The position numbers were made by a program, and so were the translations under genes. A model generated the notes under the pieces. That model did not search any database and was not told where the DNA came from. It saw nothing but the letters and a program-made list of their open reading frames with translations. 64,000 bases of DNA from Azospirillum sp. TSH100 (lineage in GTDB: Bacteria; Pseudomonadota; Alphaproteobacteria; Azospirillales; Azospirillaceae). The stretch lies in assembly GCF_004923295.1 (NCBI RefSeq), contig NZ_CP039637.1:1-64000 (forward strand), given 5' to 3'. Each line of letters opens with the position of its first letter. Positions within the stretch are counted from its first letter, which is position 1. Below are positions 8,306 through 17,559 of the stretch, one piece after another.

Positions 8306-10945
8306 GTGACCGACATCGTCAGTGAAGAGTCCGGAGCCATTCCCGGCGCCATGCATGACAGCGCAGGCCCCGAAACCGGCTCCGGAACAGGCCGCCGGAG
8401 CCTGACCATCGCCCGCTCGGCGCTGCTGCTGGCGGCGGCCCTGGTCGTCTGTCTGGCCGTGATGCTGGCGGTCGGCCTGCAACTGATGCGCGGCATGGAC
8501 ACGGTGGCCGACGGCTGGCGCGACTACGATCTCCAGGCCGCAACCAAGTCGGACGCGCTGTCGGAAATCCGCGGGCATCTCGGCCTGGGCGGCGTCATCG
8601 ACCATTTCCGCGAGGGCGCGCAGGCCGGCACGACCGGCCATGCGGCGGGCGACCACGCGGCGCTGGACCGCGCCCTGGCGCTGGCGCGGGCCAATCTGGA
8701 GATCTACCGCGACATCGTCACCCCCGGCGAGGACGAGGCGCGGGCCATCGCCGCCATCGCCGCCTTTCTCGACGCCATCCAGGTGCAGATGGAGGACCCG
8801 GCGGCGGCCATCCCGGCGGAGGCCTTCGACGCCTGCCGCCGCGACGCGGTGAAGGGGCTGGCGGCGTTGAACAGCCATCTCAGCGCCCAACGCGCCCGGC
8901 TGACCACCGCCACCCTGGACGACATCGAATCCCTGCAACGGCTGATGGCGGTCGGCGGCGGCATCATCGCCGTGCTCGTCCTGGGGCTGGCGGGGGCCGC
9001 CGTATGGTTCACCCGCAGCCGCATCGTCGGCCCGCTCGGCCGTCTGGTGGAGGACGCCCGCCGGCTGGCCCGCCGCGACCTCGACCGCCCGTTCCAGGGC
9101 TGGGGCCGGCAGTCGGGAGCGGGCTTCCGGCGGGATGAGCTGGGCCTGCTCGGCCGCAGCCTGGAGGACAGCCGGGTCGCCCTGCGCGGCCTGTTCACCG
9201 CCATCGAGGAGAAGACCCGCCGGCTGGGCGAGAGCGAGCGCCGCTATGCCATGGCCGCCGCCGCCACCAACGACGGGCTGTGGGACTGGGATCTGGAAAG
9301 CGGGGACTTCTACCTGTCGCCACGCCTGCGCCAGATGCTCCACCTGCCTGCCGACAGCGCCGAGCCCGGCCTTCCCGCGCTGCTGGCCAACATCCATCCC
9401 GACGACCGCCATGGCGTGCTCGCCGCCATCCGCCAGGGCGAGCATGGGACGGACGGCGCCAGCTTCGACGTGGAGTTCCGCGTCCTGCCACCCAACCCGC
9501 CACGGGAGGCCCGGAATCAGGAGGCCCGGAATCAGGAGGATGGCACCCGCTGGCTCCATCTGCACGGCATCGTCGCCGCCGGCCCGGACGGTGGGGTGAC
9601 GCGGCTGGCCGGCTCAGCCGCCGATGTCAGCGACCGCAAATCCTACGAGGCGCGGCTGGTCCATCAGGCCACCCATGATTTCCTGACCGGCCTGCCCAAC
9701 CGCGCCTATCTGATCCGCTGGCTGCGCGAGCGGCAGGCGGCGGAGGACACCGCCGGCAGCGGCGATCTGGCCCTGCTGTTCCTCGATCTCGACGGCTTCA
9801 AGGTGGTGAATGACAGCCTGGGCCATGCGGTCGGCGACCGCGTGCTGGTCGCAACGGCGGAGCGGATCGCCGGCCAGCTGGAGGCGGGGGAGTTCGTCGC
9901 CCGGCTGGGCGGCGACGAATTCGTCGTCGCGGTCCCCGCCGGGCGGGAGGCGGCGATCGCCCGCGCCCAGGCGCTGGAGACCACCTTCCAGCGCCCGCTC
10001 TGCGCCGGCGGCCTGGAGCTGCGGGTCGGGCTCAGCATCGGGCTGGCGGTTGACGACGGCACCAGCGACGATCCCGACGGCCTGCTGCGCGACGCTGACA
10101 TCGCGCTCTACCGGGCCAAGGAACATGGCAAGGGACGCACCGTGCTGTTCGACGCCTCCCTGCGCGAGGCGATCCTGATCCGCAGCCGCCTGCAACGCGA
10201 TCTGACCCCGTCGTTGGAGGCCGGTGACATCTTCCTGGTCTATCAGCCGATCGTCTCGCTTCCCGACGGGCGGCTGACCGGATTCGAGGCGCTGGTGCGC
10301 TGGCGCCATCCCGACCTCGGTCTGGTCAGCCCGGCCCAGTTCATCCCGATCGCCGAGGAGACCGGCCAGATCCTGCCGCTCGGCCGCCATGTGCTGGAAC
10401 GGGCGGTGGAGCAGCTCGCCCGCTGGCGCCGGATGGCGGGGGGTGCGGCCCTGACCGTCAACGTCAACCTGTCGGCCCGCCAGATGTGGGACGAGCGCTA
10501 TGTCGACGACATGCTGGCGTTTCTGGCCGACGGCCGTGCCGGCGGGCTGAAGGTCGAGGTGACGGAAAGCATGACCGTCGCCGACCATGATCAGGCACGC
10601 GCCATCCTGGAACGCTTCCATGCGCTGGGCGTAGCGCTGTGCATGGATGATTTCGGCACCGGCTATTCCTCGCTGTCGCACCTCGGCAGCCTGCCCTTCG
10701 ACGTCATGAAGATCGACAAGAGCTTCGTCAGCGCGCTCGGCGGCGACCCCCGGCAGGAATCGCTGCTGCGCGGCATCGTCGAACTGGCCCATCGCATCGG
10801 GCTGGAGGTGGTCGCCGAAGGGGTCGAGACCGAAGAGGAACGGGCGGTGCTGACCCGGATCGGTTGCGACTATGCCCAGGGCTATCTGTTCGCCCGCCCG
10901 CTGTCCGTTGCCGACGCCGAGGCGCTTCTGCTCGGCGCCGCATGA
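8306..10945 (+). CDS. membrane-bound PAS-GGDEF-EAL cyclic-di-GMP enzyme
   Basis: Sensor protein of 879 residues. TM1 about 36-60, periplasmic sensor about 61-210, TM2 about 211-238, HAMP-like linker, PAS fold about 310-440, GGDEF domain about 455-620 and EAL domain about 625-875. The GGDEF motif is intact (ARLGGDEFVVAV, near residue 535), with no RxxD inhibitory site just before it. The EAL domain keeps GFEALVRWRHP and DDFGTGYSSL, so synthase and phosphodiesterase activity are both possible. The sensor matches that of the upstream chemoreceptor (YDL, KxDALSxxRG, GGVI). GTG 8306 follows AGAGGGAAAG; an ATG at 8351 is an alternative. The gene lies 35 bp after the chemoreceptor. Confidence 0.9.
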   Translation: MTDIVSEESGAIPGAMHDSAGPETGSGTGRRSLTIARSALLLAAALVVCLAVMLAVGLQLMRGMDTVADGWRDYDLQAATKSDALSEIRGHLGLGGVIDHFREGAQAGTTGHAAGDHAALDRALALARANLEIYRDIVTPGEDEARAIAAIAAFLDAIQVQMEDPAAAIPAEAFDACRRDAVKGLAALNSHLSAQRARLTTATLDDIESLQRLMAVGGGIIAVLVLGLAGAAVWFTRSRIVGPLGRLVEDARRLARRDLDRPFQGWGRQSGAGFRRDELGLLGRSLEDSRVALRGLFTAIEEKTRRLGESERRYAMAAAATNDGLWDWDLESGDFYLSPRLRQMLHLPADSAEPGLPALLANIHPDDRHGVLAAIRQGEHGTDGASFDVEFRVLPPNPPREARNQEARNQEDGTRWLHLHGIVAAGPDGGVTRLAGSAADVSDRKSYEARLVHQATHDFLTGLPNRAYLIRWLRERQAAEDTAGSGDLALLFLDLDGFKVVNDSLGHAVGDRVLVATAERIAGQLEAGEFVARLGGDEFVVAVPAGREAAIARAQALETTFQRPLCAGGLELRVGLSIGLAVDDGTSDDPDGLLRDADIALYRAKEHGKGRTVLFDASLREAILIRSRLQRDLTPSLEAGDIFLVYQPIVSLPDGRLTGFEALVRWRHPDLGLVSPAQFIPIAEETGQILPLGRHVLERAVEQLARWRRMAGGAALTVNVNLSARQMWDERYVDDMLAFLADGRAGGLKVEVTESMTVADHDQARAILERFHALGVALCMDDFGTGYSSLSHLGSLPFDVMKIDKSFVSALGGDPRQESLLRGIVELAHRIGLEVVAEGVETEEERAVLTRIGCDYAQGYLFARPLSVADAEALLLGAA
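9506..9535 (+). repeat. 15-bp tandem duplication inside the PAS region
   Basis: Two exact adjacent copies of GAGGCCCGGAATCAG encode EARNQ twice within the PAS region of the GGDEF-EAL gene. The unit is a multiple of three, so the frame is kept. The stretch falls in a variable loop between conserved PAS strands. It looks like a recent slippage duplication. Confidence 0.8.
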
Positions 10946-10957
10946 CGCGCATCTCCC

Positions 10958-12388
10958 TTACGGCGGGTTGACCTGCGCTGCCAGCGCGACGGCCGCCTTG
11001 CCGGACAGCGGAACACCAGTCGGCACGGCCACCGCCTCCGATGCCGGTCCGCCTCCCGTCCGGCCAAGCCGCCCGGTCACCCGGAACGCCACCCAGACCG
11101 CGGCGAGGCCGAACAGCACCGATCCCGCCGCCTGCCCGACCAGCACCCCCGGCGCCCCGTCCAGCCAGCCGCCGGCCGCGACGAACGGCATGGTCCCCAG
11201 CGTCGCCCTGCCCCAGTTGAAACCGGTCGCCAGCAACGGAAAGCCCAGATTGTTGAAGGCGGCGTTGGCGACGAACAGGCAGCCGACGAACAGGAACCCG
11301 CCGGCCACCGCGTTGCAGAACAGGCGGACCAGTTCGGCCGACACGCCCTCGGCGGAAAAGGCGATCACCACCCAGTCGCGGGCAAGGAACAGGCCCAGCC
11401 AGACCGCCAGCACCCAGACGACGATCAGCCCCAGGCTGGCCCATAGGGTCTCCCGCACCCGGTCGGGGCGGCCGGCCCCCAGATTCTGCGCCAGGATCGG
11501 GCCGACCGCCCCGGTCAGGGCGAAGATGGTGCCGAAGGCGACCGGAACCATGCGGTCGACGATGGCCGCCCCGGCGACCGCCGCGTCGCCGAAGCGGGCC
11601 ATGCTGGTGGTGACGTAGACGCCGGCGACCGGGGTGGCGAGGTTGGTCAGCACCGCCGGACCGGCGATGCCGGCCAGGGTGCGGGCATCCGTCAGCAGCC
11701 CGGCCATGCCGGGGGCGGCCACCAGCCGATGCACCCGCGCCACACCGTGCCAGCCGACGGCGGCCAGCAGGCAACGCGACAGCATGACCGTCACCGCCGC
11801 CCCGGTCAGATCCAACCGCAGGACGAAGATCAGGAGCGGGTTCAGCGCCGCGGTGAACAGCGCGGCATAGAGGGTGACGGTCATGGCGCGGCGCGCATCG
11901 CCCAGCGCCCGCAGCACCGCCGAACAGCCCATGCCGAGCCCGAGCAGCGGCAGGGTCGGCGACAGGATGGTCAGATAGCCGACCGCCAGATCCCTGGTGA
12001 CTCCCCGGGCGCCCAGCAGATCCATCGCCGGCGCCAGCAGCGGCAGGGTCAGCAGGCCGACCAGCGCGGCGACCAGGGCGCTGAGGATCAGGCTCGATCC
12101 CGCCAGCCGCGCCGCCTCCGCGCGCCGGCCGCCGCCGATCGCGCGGGCGACCAGCGCGCCGGCGCCGATCGACAGCCCGATGCACAGCGACGACTGCAGG
12201 AACAGGACGGTGCCGGCGAACCCGACCGCAGCCGCCAGTTGCCGCTCGCCCAGCAGCGAGATGTAGAACAGGTTCAGCAGATCGACCGCGAACACCGCGA
12301 TCAGCCCGACCGACCCGGTGGCGGTCATCACCATCACGTGGCGCAGCGGGGAACCGGTGGTGAAGCGGCCTGCGGCGGTTTCGGCCAT
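10958..12388 (-). CDS. MATE-family multidrug/Na+-type efflux transporter
   Basis: Integral membrane protein of 476 residues with about twelve hydrophobic helices and the two-fold MATE organisation. The first half starts near HVMVMTATGSVGLIAVFAVD, the second near GIAGPAVLTNLATPVAGVYV. The start at 12388 (MAETAAGRF) is chosen because CAGGAGA lies just upstream and earlier residues look non-coding. It lies 95 bp downstream of the sensor kinase on the same strand, so it may be the last gene of the exporter/two-component unit. The substrate is unknown. Confidence 0.88.
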   Translation of the reverse strand: MAETAAGRFTTGSPLRHVMVMTATGSVGLIAVFAVDLLNLFYISLLGERQLAAAVGFAGTVLFLQSSLCIGLSIGAGALVARAIGGGRRAEAARLAGSSLILSALVAALVGLLTLPLLAPAMDLLGARGVTRDLAVGYLTILSPTLPLLGLGMGCSAVLRALGDARRAMTVTLYAALFTAALNPLLIFVLRLDLTGAAVTVMLSRCLLAAVGWHGVARVHRLVAAPGMAGLLTDARTLAGIAGPAVLTNLATPVAGVYVTTSMARFGDAAVAGAAIVDRMVPVAFGTIFALTGAVGPILAQNLGAGRPDRVRETLWASLGLIVVWVLAVWLGLFLARDWVVIAFSAEGVSAELVRLFCNAVAGGFLFVGCLFVANAAFNNLGFPLLATGFNWGRATLGTMPFVAAGGWLDGAPGVLVGQAAGSVLFGLAAVWVAFRVTGRLGRTGGGPASEAVAVPTGVPLSGKAAVALAAQVNPP

Positions 12389-12483
12389 CGGATCGGTCTC
12401 CTGCGGGGCGGCTCCCGGCCACAGTGCCGCAAGCCGACGCCGGCGGCAAACCACTTCGGACCGCAACCATGTGCGGTTTCAGG

Positions 12484-13563
12484 TCAGTCCTTCGGCAGGC
12501 GGATCTCGAACGTCGCGCCCTGCGGTTCCGACGCCATCGCCACCGCGACACCGCCATGGGCCTGCGCGATGGCCTGCACCACCGCCAGGCCGAGGCCGCT
12601 GCCACCGCTCTCCCGTGACCGGGAGGCGTCGCTCCGCCAGAAGGGATCGAAGACCTGGCTCTCCATCCCTCCCGGCAATCCGGGACCGTGATCGCAAACC
12701 CGCAGAATGGCATGGTCGCGCGTCACGCGGGTTTCGATGCGGACATCACAGGGGGCGGCATAGCGCCGGACATTGTCGAGCAGGGCGGTGAGGAGCTGCC
12801 GGATGCGCGCCGCATCGCCGCGGATCACCACGGATCCAAGATCCGCATGGACCGAAACGCCGGCCAGTTGCAGCATCGGCGTGGTGACGGCCACCACCGA
12901 GGCGACTTCCTGGGCAAGGTCCATGGTCTCCAGCCTCAGCTCAAGACGTCCGTTCTGCGCCAGGGTCAGAACCTTCAGATCGTCGACGATCCGGCTCAAC
13001 CCCTCGACCTGGACGAGCAGCCCTTGAAGCGACGGCGTGTCTGGTGTGAAGACACCATCGACATACCCCTGGATCTGGCCGCGCAGAATGGTCAAGGGCG
13101 TGCGCAGTTCATGGGCGATCGCGGCATGCCAGGCCCGCATTTCCGCTTCCGCCCGGTCCAGCTGCCCGGCCATGTGATTGAAATCCTCGATCAGCTGGCG
13201 GGTTTCGGCGAAAGAGGCTTTCGTCGGCGTGGCCCGCGCGCTCAGATCGCCTGCCGCAACCCGCCGCGCCGCCGTCGCGACCGCCTCCAGCGGCTGGATG
13301 AGCCGGCGGGCGAAGCGCATCGCCGCAACGATCGCCCCGCCCAACCCGATGGCCCAGAGCACGAGGAAGGCGACCCACTCCGGCGTCGTCGGCCAATAGC
13401 TGTCCGGTTCGGGCAAGCCCTCCAACCCCTCGGGTGCCCAATAGCGGAAAAAGACGAACTCGTAGAACAGGAAGAACCCGGCACACATGATGATGAGCGC
13501 CACGCCGGTCACGCCGGCCATGGACACGACCAGTTGCCGGTTGAGTGGCTTGGTCGACTTCAT
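12484..13563 (-). CDS. sensor histidine kinase (BaeS-like layout)
   Basis: Membrane kinase of 359 residues. TM1 about 10-34, short periplasmic part 35-61 (rich in Pro, Trp and Tyr), TM2 about 62-82, HAMP about 83-136, HisKA with H151 in AIAHELRTPL, then HATPase with N box LLDNVRRYA, G1 DHGPGLP and G2 GSGLGLAVV. The sensor loop is very small, so it probably senses membrane or envelope state. The start overlaps the response-regulator stop by ATGA, so the two are a cognate pair. Next to an exporter operon it probably controls efflux genes (inference). Confidence 0.92.
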   Translation of the reverse strand: MKSTKPLNRQLVVSMAGVTGVALIIMCAGFFLFYEFVFFRYWAPEGLEGLPEPDSYWPTTPEWVAFLVLWAIGLGGAIVAAMRFARRLIQPLEAVATAARRVAAGDLSARATPTKASFAETRQLIEDFNHMAGQLDRAEAEMRAWHAAIAHELRTPLTILRGQIQGYVDGVFTPDTPSLQGLLVQVEGLSRIVDDLKVLTLAQNGRLELRLETMDLAQEVASVVAVTTPMLQLAGVSVHADLGSVVIRGDAARIRQLLTALLDNVRRYAAPCDVRIETRVTRDHAILRVCDHGPGLPGGMESQVFDPFWRSDASRSRESGGSGLGLAVVQAIAQAHGGVAVAMASEPQGATFEIRLPKD

Positions 13564-14249
13564 GGAACGGTCGCCAGCCGATAGCCGACGCCCCTGATGC
13601 TCTCGAAGAGAGTCCCGGTTCCGGCGGCATGGAGTTTGCGCCGGATGTTGCTGGCGTGGGTGTCGATCGTCCGTTCCAGCGTGTTGCCTTCCGGCAGGCA
13701 GGCGTCGATCAGCTCGGCGCGGGTGAAGACGCGCGTGGGCTGGCGCGCCATATGCGACAGGATGCGGAACTCCGTCGCCGTGAGGTCGATGCGCACCCGG
13801 CCTTCGGCGCCATGAACGGCGACGGCATGGGCGGTCAGGTCCATTTCCAGCGGACCGACCCGGATCATGGCGCTGTCGCTCCGGCCCATCGCACGACGCA
13901 GCACCGCCTTGACCCTGGCGACCACCTCCAGCGGGTTGAAGGGCTTGACGATGTAGTCGTCGGCACCGATCCGCAGCGCCTGAAGCTTGTCGAGATCCTC
14001 GTCGAGCGCGGTGACCATGATGACCGGGGTGTCGCCGCGGCGGCGGATGGCCGTCAGAACCTCGTAGCCGTCGAGCTTGGGCAGCTTGACGTCGAGGATG
14101 ACGATGTCGGGCCGGAGCTGCTGATGCAGGTCCAGCGCGATCTGCCCGTTTTCCGCACGGACCGTCCGCAGCCCCTCGCGATCGAGATACCCCATGATGA
14201 TCCGGGCGACATCGGGCTCGTCCTCCACCACCAACACCAGCGCGCTCAT
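13560..14249 (-). CDS. OmpR/PhoB-family response regulator
   Basis: Two-domain regulator of 229 residues: receiver (1-118) with phosphoacceptor D53 in VILDVKLP, acidic pocket VVEDEPD at the N-terminus and Lys in IVKPFNP, then a winged-helix DNA-binding domain (about 130-225; RTIDTHASNIRRKL and GVGYRL). The start at 14249 is taken because GGAG lies about 7 bp upstream and the receiver begins at once; an in-frame ATG ten codons earlier is less likely. Partner of the kinase encoded next on the strand. The 129 bp between it and the outer-membrane factor gene may hold its own promoter. Confidence 0.92.
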   Translation of the reverse strand: MSALVLVVEDEPDVARIIMGYLDREGLRTVRAENGQIALDLHQQLRPDIVILDVKLPKLDGYEVLTAIRRRGDTPVIMVTALDEDLDKLQALRIGADDYIVKPFNPLEVVARVKAVLRRAMGRSDSAMIRVGPLEMDLTAHAVAVHGAEGRVRIDLTATEFRILSHMARQPTRVFTRAELIDACLPEGNTLERTIDTHASNIRRKLHAAGTGTLFESIRGVGYRLATVP

Positions 14250-14378
14250 TTCAATCTCCAGAATCCGGCCGATCTGCAATTTCCGGCCGCGAGCTTCACG
14301 GTAGCCCCGCCGTGTGGATATTCCATGAAGAGACTGTCAAGACAGCGTCGTACCGCTCCTCCCGACAACGGACAGCCC

Positions 14379-15806
14379 CTAACCCGACACCGACGGACAG
14401 CCGCCCAGGGCCCGATAGAGGGCGGCGGCATTCTCCAGCCGCGCTCTTCTGGCATCCAGCAATGCCTGATCGGCGGCGAACAGGCTGCGCTCGACGTCCA
14501 GAACCTCCAGATAGCCGATCGCCCCCGCCAGATAGCGGTTCATCGTCAAGGTCCGGCGCCGCGCCTCCCCCTGACGGAGCGCTGTCCGGGCCGCGATGTC
14601 GCGTTCCAGCGACGCTTGCCCGGCCAGCGCATCGGACACTTCGCGGAACGCCGTCTGGACGACCCGTCCATAGTCGATGACGGCCATGGCTTCGCGCGCC
14701 CGCGCCAGCTCCAGGTTCGCGTCGTTCCGCCCGCCATCGAACAGAGGCAGGCTCAACTGGGGCATGAACTGCCACGCGCCGCTGCCGAAGAGGTTGTTGA
14801 GTTCACCGGACGCGACACCACCCATGGCCGTCAGCCGGATCGATGGAAAGAAGGCGGCGCGGGCGGCGCCGATCTGGGCATTGGCCGCCTGGAGCCGCTG
14901 TTCGGCCGCCACGATGTCGGGGCGCGCCGTCAGCAGTTCGGAGGGCAGGCCGGCACGCGTCACTCCCCACCCCGCGCCGAAGGTGGGGGACGTGAAGGAC
15001 GGCGCATCCTTCGTTCCCGCGCTGTCGCTGTATCCGGTGAGCAGGGCAAGGGCATGTTCGGCGCGCGCGTGGACCAGCTCCTGCTCGATCAGGTCGGTGT
15101 CCGCCGCGCCCACCAGCGATCTGGCCTGCTCCATTTCCAACGTCGAGGAAACGCCGGCCGCGACGCGCCGCGTCAGCAAGGCGACGGCCGCCGTCCGCGA
15201 GGCGACCGCGCGCCGCGCAAGGTCCACACGGGCCGCCGCCGCACGTTCCTGCACATAGCTCCTCACCACCTCCGCGACCAGGCTGATCCTCGCCGCCCGT
15301 TGTGCGTGCTCCGTCGCCAGATACTCGTGCAGGGCCGCATCGGACAGGCTCTTGGCCTTGCCGAAGAAATCCAGCTCATAGGCTGACAGCGCCACCCCCG
15401 CCTGATGGGCGGTCTCGTTGTTCCTCGCCGGATGGGTGGTCGTGCCGTCCAGGGTGACGGCGGGAAGACGGGACGCGGATTGGATGCCATGCAGGGCACG
15501 CGCCTCCACGACCCGCGCCGCCGCCAGCTTCAGATCGCGGTTGTGCTCCAGCGCCGCCGCGACAAGGCGCCTGAGGGCGGAGTCCGGGATTTGCGTACAC
15601 CAGACCGTGCTTTGGACCGATGACGGAGCCCCGCCCTTTCCCGTCGCCGCAGCACCGGCCGAGCCGGTGCTGGCCGGGTAGCTGGCCGGGATCGGCGCCG
15701 CCGGCCGCTCGTAGAGGGGCGCCAGCGAACAGCCCGACACCAGGGCGAGGGCACAGACGGCGGCGAGAGGCGACAGCCGGCGATGCGTCTTCGACGGGAC
15801 GATCAT
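14379..15806 (-). CDS. outer-membrane factor lipoprotein (TolC/NodT-type efflux channel)
   Basis: Channel protein of 475 residues. It carries a lipoprotein signal with lipobox LVSGC (Cys26) followed by SLAPLYERPAAPIPASY, the typical NodT/OprM start. Two outer-membrane-efflux repeats follow (about 75-265 and 285-470), including LPSELLTARPDIVAAEQRL, strongly characteristic of the family. It would form the outer-membrane exit duct for the adjacent ABC permease, ATPase and membrane-fusion protein. The start overlaps the stop of the membrane-fusion gene (ATGA). Confidence 0.92.
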   Translation of the reverse strand: MIVPSKTHRRLSPLAAVCALALVSGCSLAPLYERPAAPIPASYPASTGSAGAAATGKGGAPSSVQSTVWCTQIPDSALRRLVAAALEHNRDLKLAAARVVEARALHGIQSASRLPAVTLDGTTTHPARNNETAHQAGVALSAYELDFFGKAKSLSDAALHEYLATEHAQRAARISLVAEVVRSYVQERAAAARVDLARRAVASRTAAVALLTRRVAAGVSSTLEMEQARSLVGAADTDLIEQELVHARAEHALALLTGYSDSAGTKDAPSFTSPTFGAGWGVTRAGLPSELLTARPDIVAAEQRLQAANAQIGAARAAFFPSIRLTAMGGVASGELNNLFGSGAWQFMPQLSLPLFDGGRNDANLELARAREAMAVIDYGRVVQTAFREVSDALAGQASLERDIAARTALRQGEARRRTLTMNRYLAGAIGYLEVLDVERSLFAADQALLDARRARLENAAALYRALGGCPSVSG

Positions 15807-16813
15807 CCCCGGACCTCCTGCGGGACATTGGGCGCCGGCTTTGCGTCGCCGGGGAGTTGGCGGACGGTGAGGAACTTCGCGAGCCCGCGCTGTCCGATCA
15901 GGAAGCGTTGATCGTTGCGGGGGCCGTTGCGGGGCGACAGGGCGACGACAACCTCCACCACGCGCTCGTCGACGCGCTGCTGGGCATCGCTCGGGTCGAT
16001 CTTCCTCTGCCCCAGGATTTCGCCGATGCGCAGAACCTCGCCGGACAGCGGCTCGGACGTGCTGTCCAAAGTCACCATCACCGGCTGGCCGGCCTGGACC
16101 TGCCGCATCAGCCGCTCTTCGACATCGACACGAAAGATGAAGCGTTCGTTGGGCACCAGCGTGAACAATGTCGAGACGCTGAGGGTCGAGGCCCCGCTTC
16201 CCGGCCGGGCCTGAAGCCGGACGATCCGCCCATCGACCGGGGCCCGGATCTCACGCTGGGCGATCTCCATGTCGGCGGTCGCCAGGCGCGCCTGGGCGAG
16301 GCGGACCGCGGCGTCGTGGACCGCCAGATCCGCCTCGGCCTCCTCCAGGCGGCTTTGCGCCTCGTCGAACAGCTTGACCGCTTCCGCCCCGTCCCGACGC
16401 AGGCGGTCGAGCCGGTTCCGTTCGCGTCGGGCGGCGGCGGCGCGGACCCGCAGGACGGCGCCGCGGGCCAGCGTTTCCGCAAGCGTGGCGCGGGCCTCCT
16501 CCAGGGCGGCACGGGCCGCCCGGTCGTCCTGCCGGGCCAGCAGATCGCCGGCCCGCACATCGGTGCCCTCCGAGACGAAGACCGCGGAGATCACGCCGTC
16601 CCGCTGGGCGGCAATCTGGATCATGCCGCCTTCGACGTCGATCCGGCCGCGCCCGGCCGCCGCCACCGGTGCCCCGACCGACAGAATCTCCCGGCTTTCC
16701 GAACCGGCTCCGGACAGCTCGTCCGTCATTGCGGTCGAGACGGCCAGCCCAACGCAGGATCCGATGGCGATCACCGCCAACCCGCCCAGCATCAGGCGCT
16801 TAGGACGTGGCAT
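15803..16813 (-). CDS. HlyD/DevB-like membrane-fusion (adaptor) protein
   Basis: Periplasmic adaptor of 336 residues. It has a short N-terminal membrane anchor (about 6-25), a first biotinyl-lipoyl half near 60-90 (GVISAVFVSEGTDVRAGDLL), a long coiled-coil hairpin (about 95-185, rich in Ala, Arg and Glu), a second half (IRAPVDGRIVRLQARPG) and a beta-barrel domain. The layout matches DevB-like adaptors that join ABC exporters to TolC-like channels. The start at 16813 overlaps the ATPase 3' end by 14 bp; an earlier in-frame ATG would extend deep into that gene and is rejected. Confidence 0.88.
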   Translation of the reverse strand: MPRPKRLMLGGLAVIAIGSCVGLAVSTAMTDELSGAGSESREILSVGAPVAAAGRGRIDVEGGMIQIAAQRDGVISAVFVSEGTDVRAGDLLARQDDRAARAALEEARATLAETLARGAVLRVRAAAARRERNRLDRLRRDGAEAVKLFDEAQSRLEEAEADLAVHDAAVRLAQARLATADMEIAQREIRAPVDGRIVRLQARPGSGASTLSVSTLFTLVPNERFIFRVDVEERLMRQVQAGQPVMVTLDSTSEPLSGEVLRIGEILGQRKIDPSDAQQRVDERVVEVVVALSPRNGPRNDQRFLIGQRGLAKFLTVRQLPGDAKPAPNVPQEVRG

Positions 16814-17549
16814 TTTCAATATCCCGTTGATGGAAAGTGTCATGCATTTCGGGCCGTTCGTCGGCCACGATCCGCCCATCATCCATGGTGACGATCCGGT
16901 CGGCATGGCCGACCAGACGGTTGTCGTGGGTCACGCACAGGACCGCCGCCCCGTTGCGGTGGGCGATCCTGCGCAGGATGCGGATCACGAGATCGCCGTT
17001 GTTGCGATCCAGGGCCGACGTCGGCTCATCGGCGAACAGCAGGGTCGGATTCTTGACCAGGGCACGGGCGATGGCCACCCGCTGCTTCTCGCCGCCGGAC
17101 ATCGCCGAAGGCTTCAGATGGGCCCGGTCCCCCAACCCGACCTCCTTCAGGCCCTGCCACGCCCGGGCGTCGATCTCCGATGCCGGGGCGCCGGTCAGCT
17201 GAAGAACCAGCCGCACCTGATCCAGCGCGCTGAGGGCGCCGAACAGGTTGGGGCTTTGGAAGATGAAGCCGCAATGGCGCAGGCGCAGGGCGGTCAACTC
17301 GTCCTCGCCGAGACCGTCGATCGGCTGGCCCAGAATGCTGACCGTGCCGCGGTCGGGACGCGACAGGCCGGCCAGCACCGCCATCAGCGTGGATTTGCCG
17401 GAGCCGGAGGGCCCCATCAGCAGCGTCAGCTCGCCGCAACGCGCCGTCAGGTCGATCCCCTTCAGGATGTCCATCCGGCTGTCGCCGCTGCTGTAGGACT
17501 TGCACAGGTGCCGGGCGGAAAGCGCCGGTGTGTCGGAGGATACAAGCAT
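16800..17549 (-). CDS. DevA/LolD-like ABC exporter ATP-binding protein
   Basis: ATPase of 249 residues of the MacB/LolD/DevA class. Walker A GPSGSGKST near residue 45, Q-loop FIFQSPNLF, signature MSGGEKQRVAIARAL, Walker B LLFADEPTSALD and switch histidine CVTHDNR are all present. It pairs with the FtsX-like permease encoded 10 bp upstream. The start at 17549 (MLVSSDTPALSARHL) gives normal spacing to the first strand. The exporter substrate is not evident; DevBCA systems export glycolipids or small hydrophobic compounds in other bacteria. Confidence 0.9.
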   Translation of the reverse strand: MLVSSDTPALSARHLCKSYSSGDSRMDILKGIDLTARCGELTLLMGPSGSGKSTLMAVLAGLSRPDRGTVSILGQPIDGLGEDELTALRLRHCGFIFQSPNLFGALSALDQVRLVLQLTGAPASEIDARAWQGLKEVGLGDRAHLKPSAMSGGEKQRVAIARALVKNPTLLFADEPTSALDRNNGDLVIRILRRIAHRNGAAVLCVTHDNRLVGHADRIVTMDDGRIVADERPEMHDTFHQRDIENATS

Positions 17550-17559
17550 CAGTGTTCTC

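Noticed and set aside
16814..16906. Longer N-terminus for the HlyD-like adaptor
   Set aside because: It would add 31 residues translated through the coding end of the ATPase gene, before a natural membrane-anchor start at 16813.
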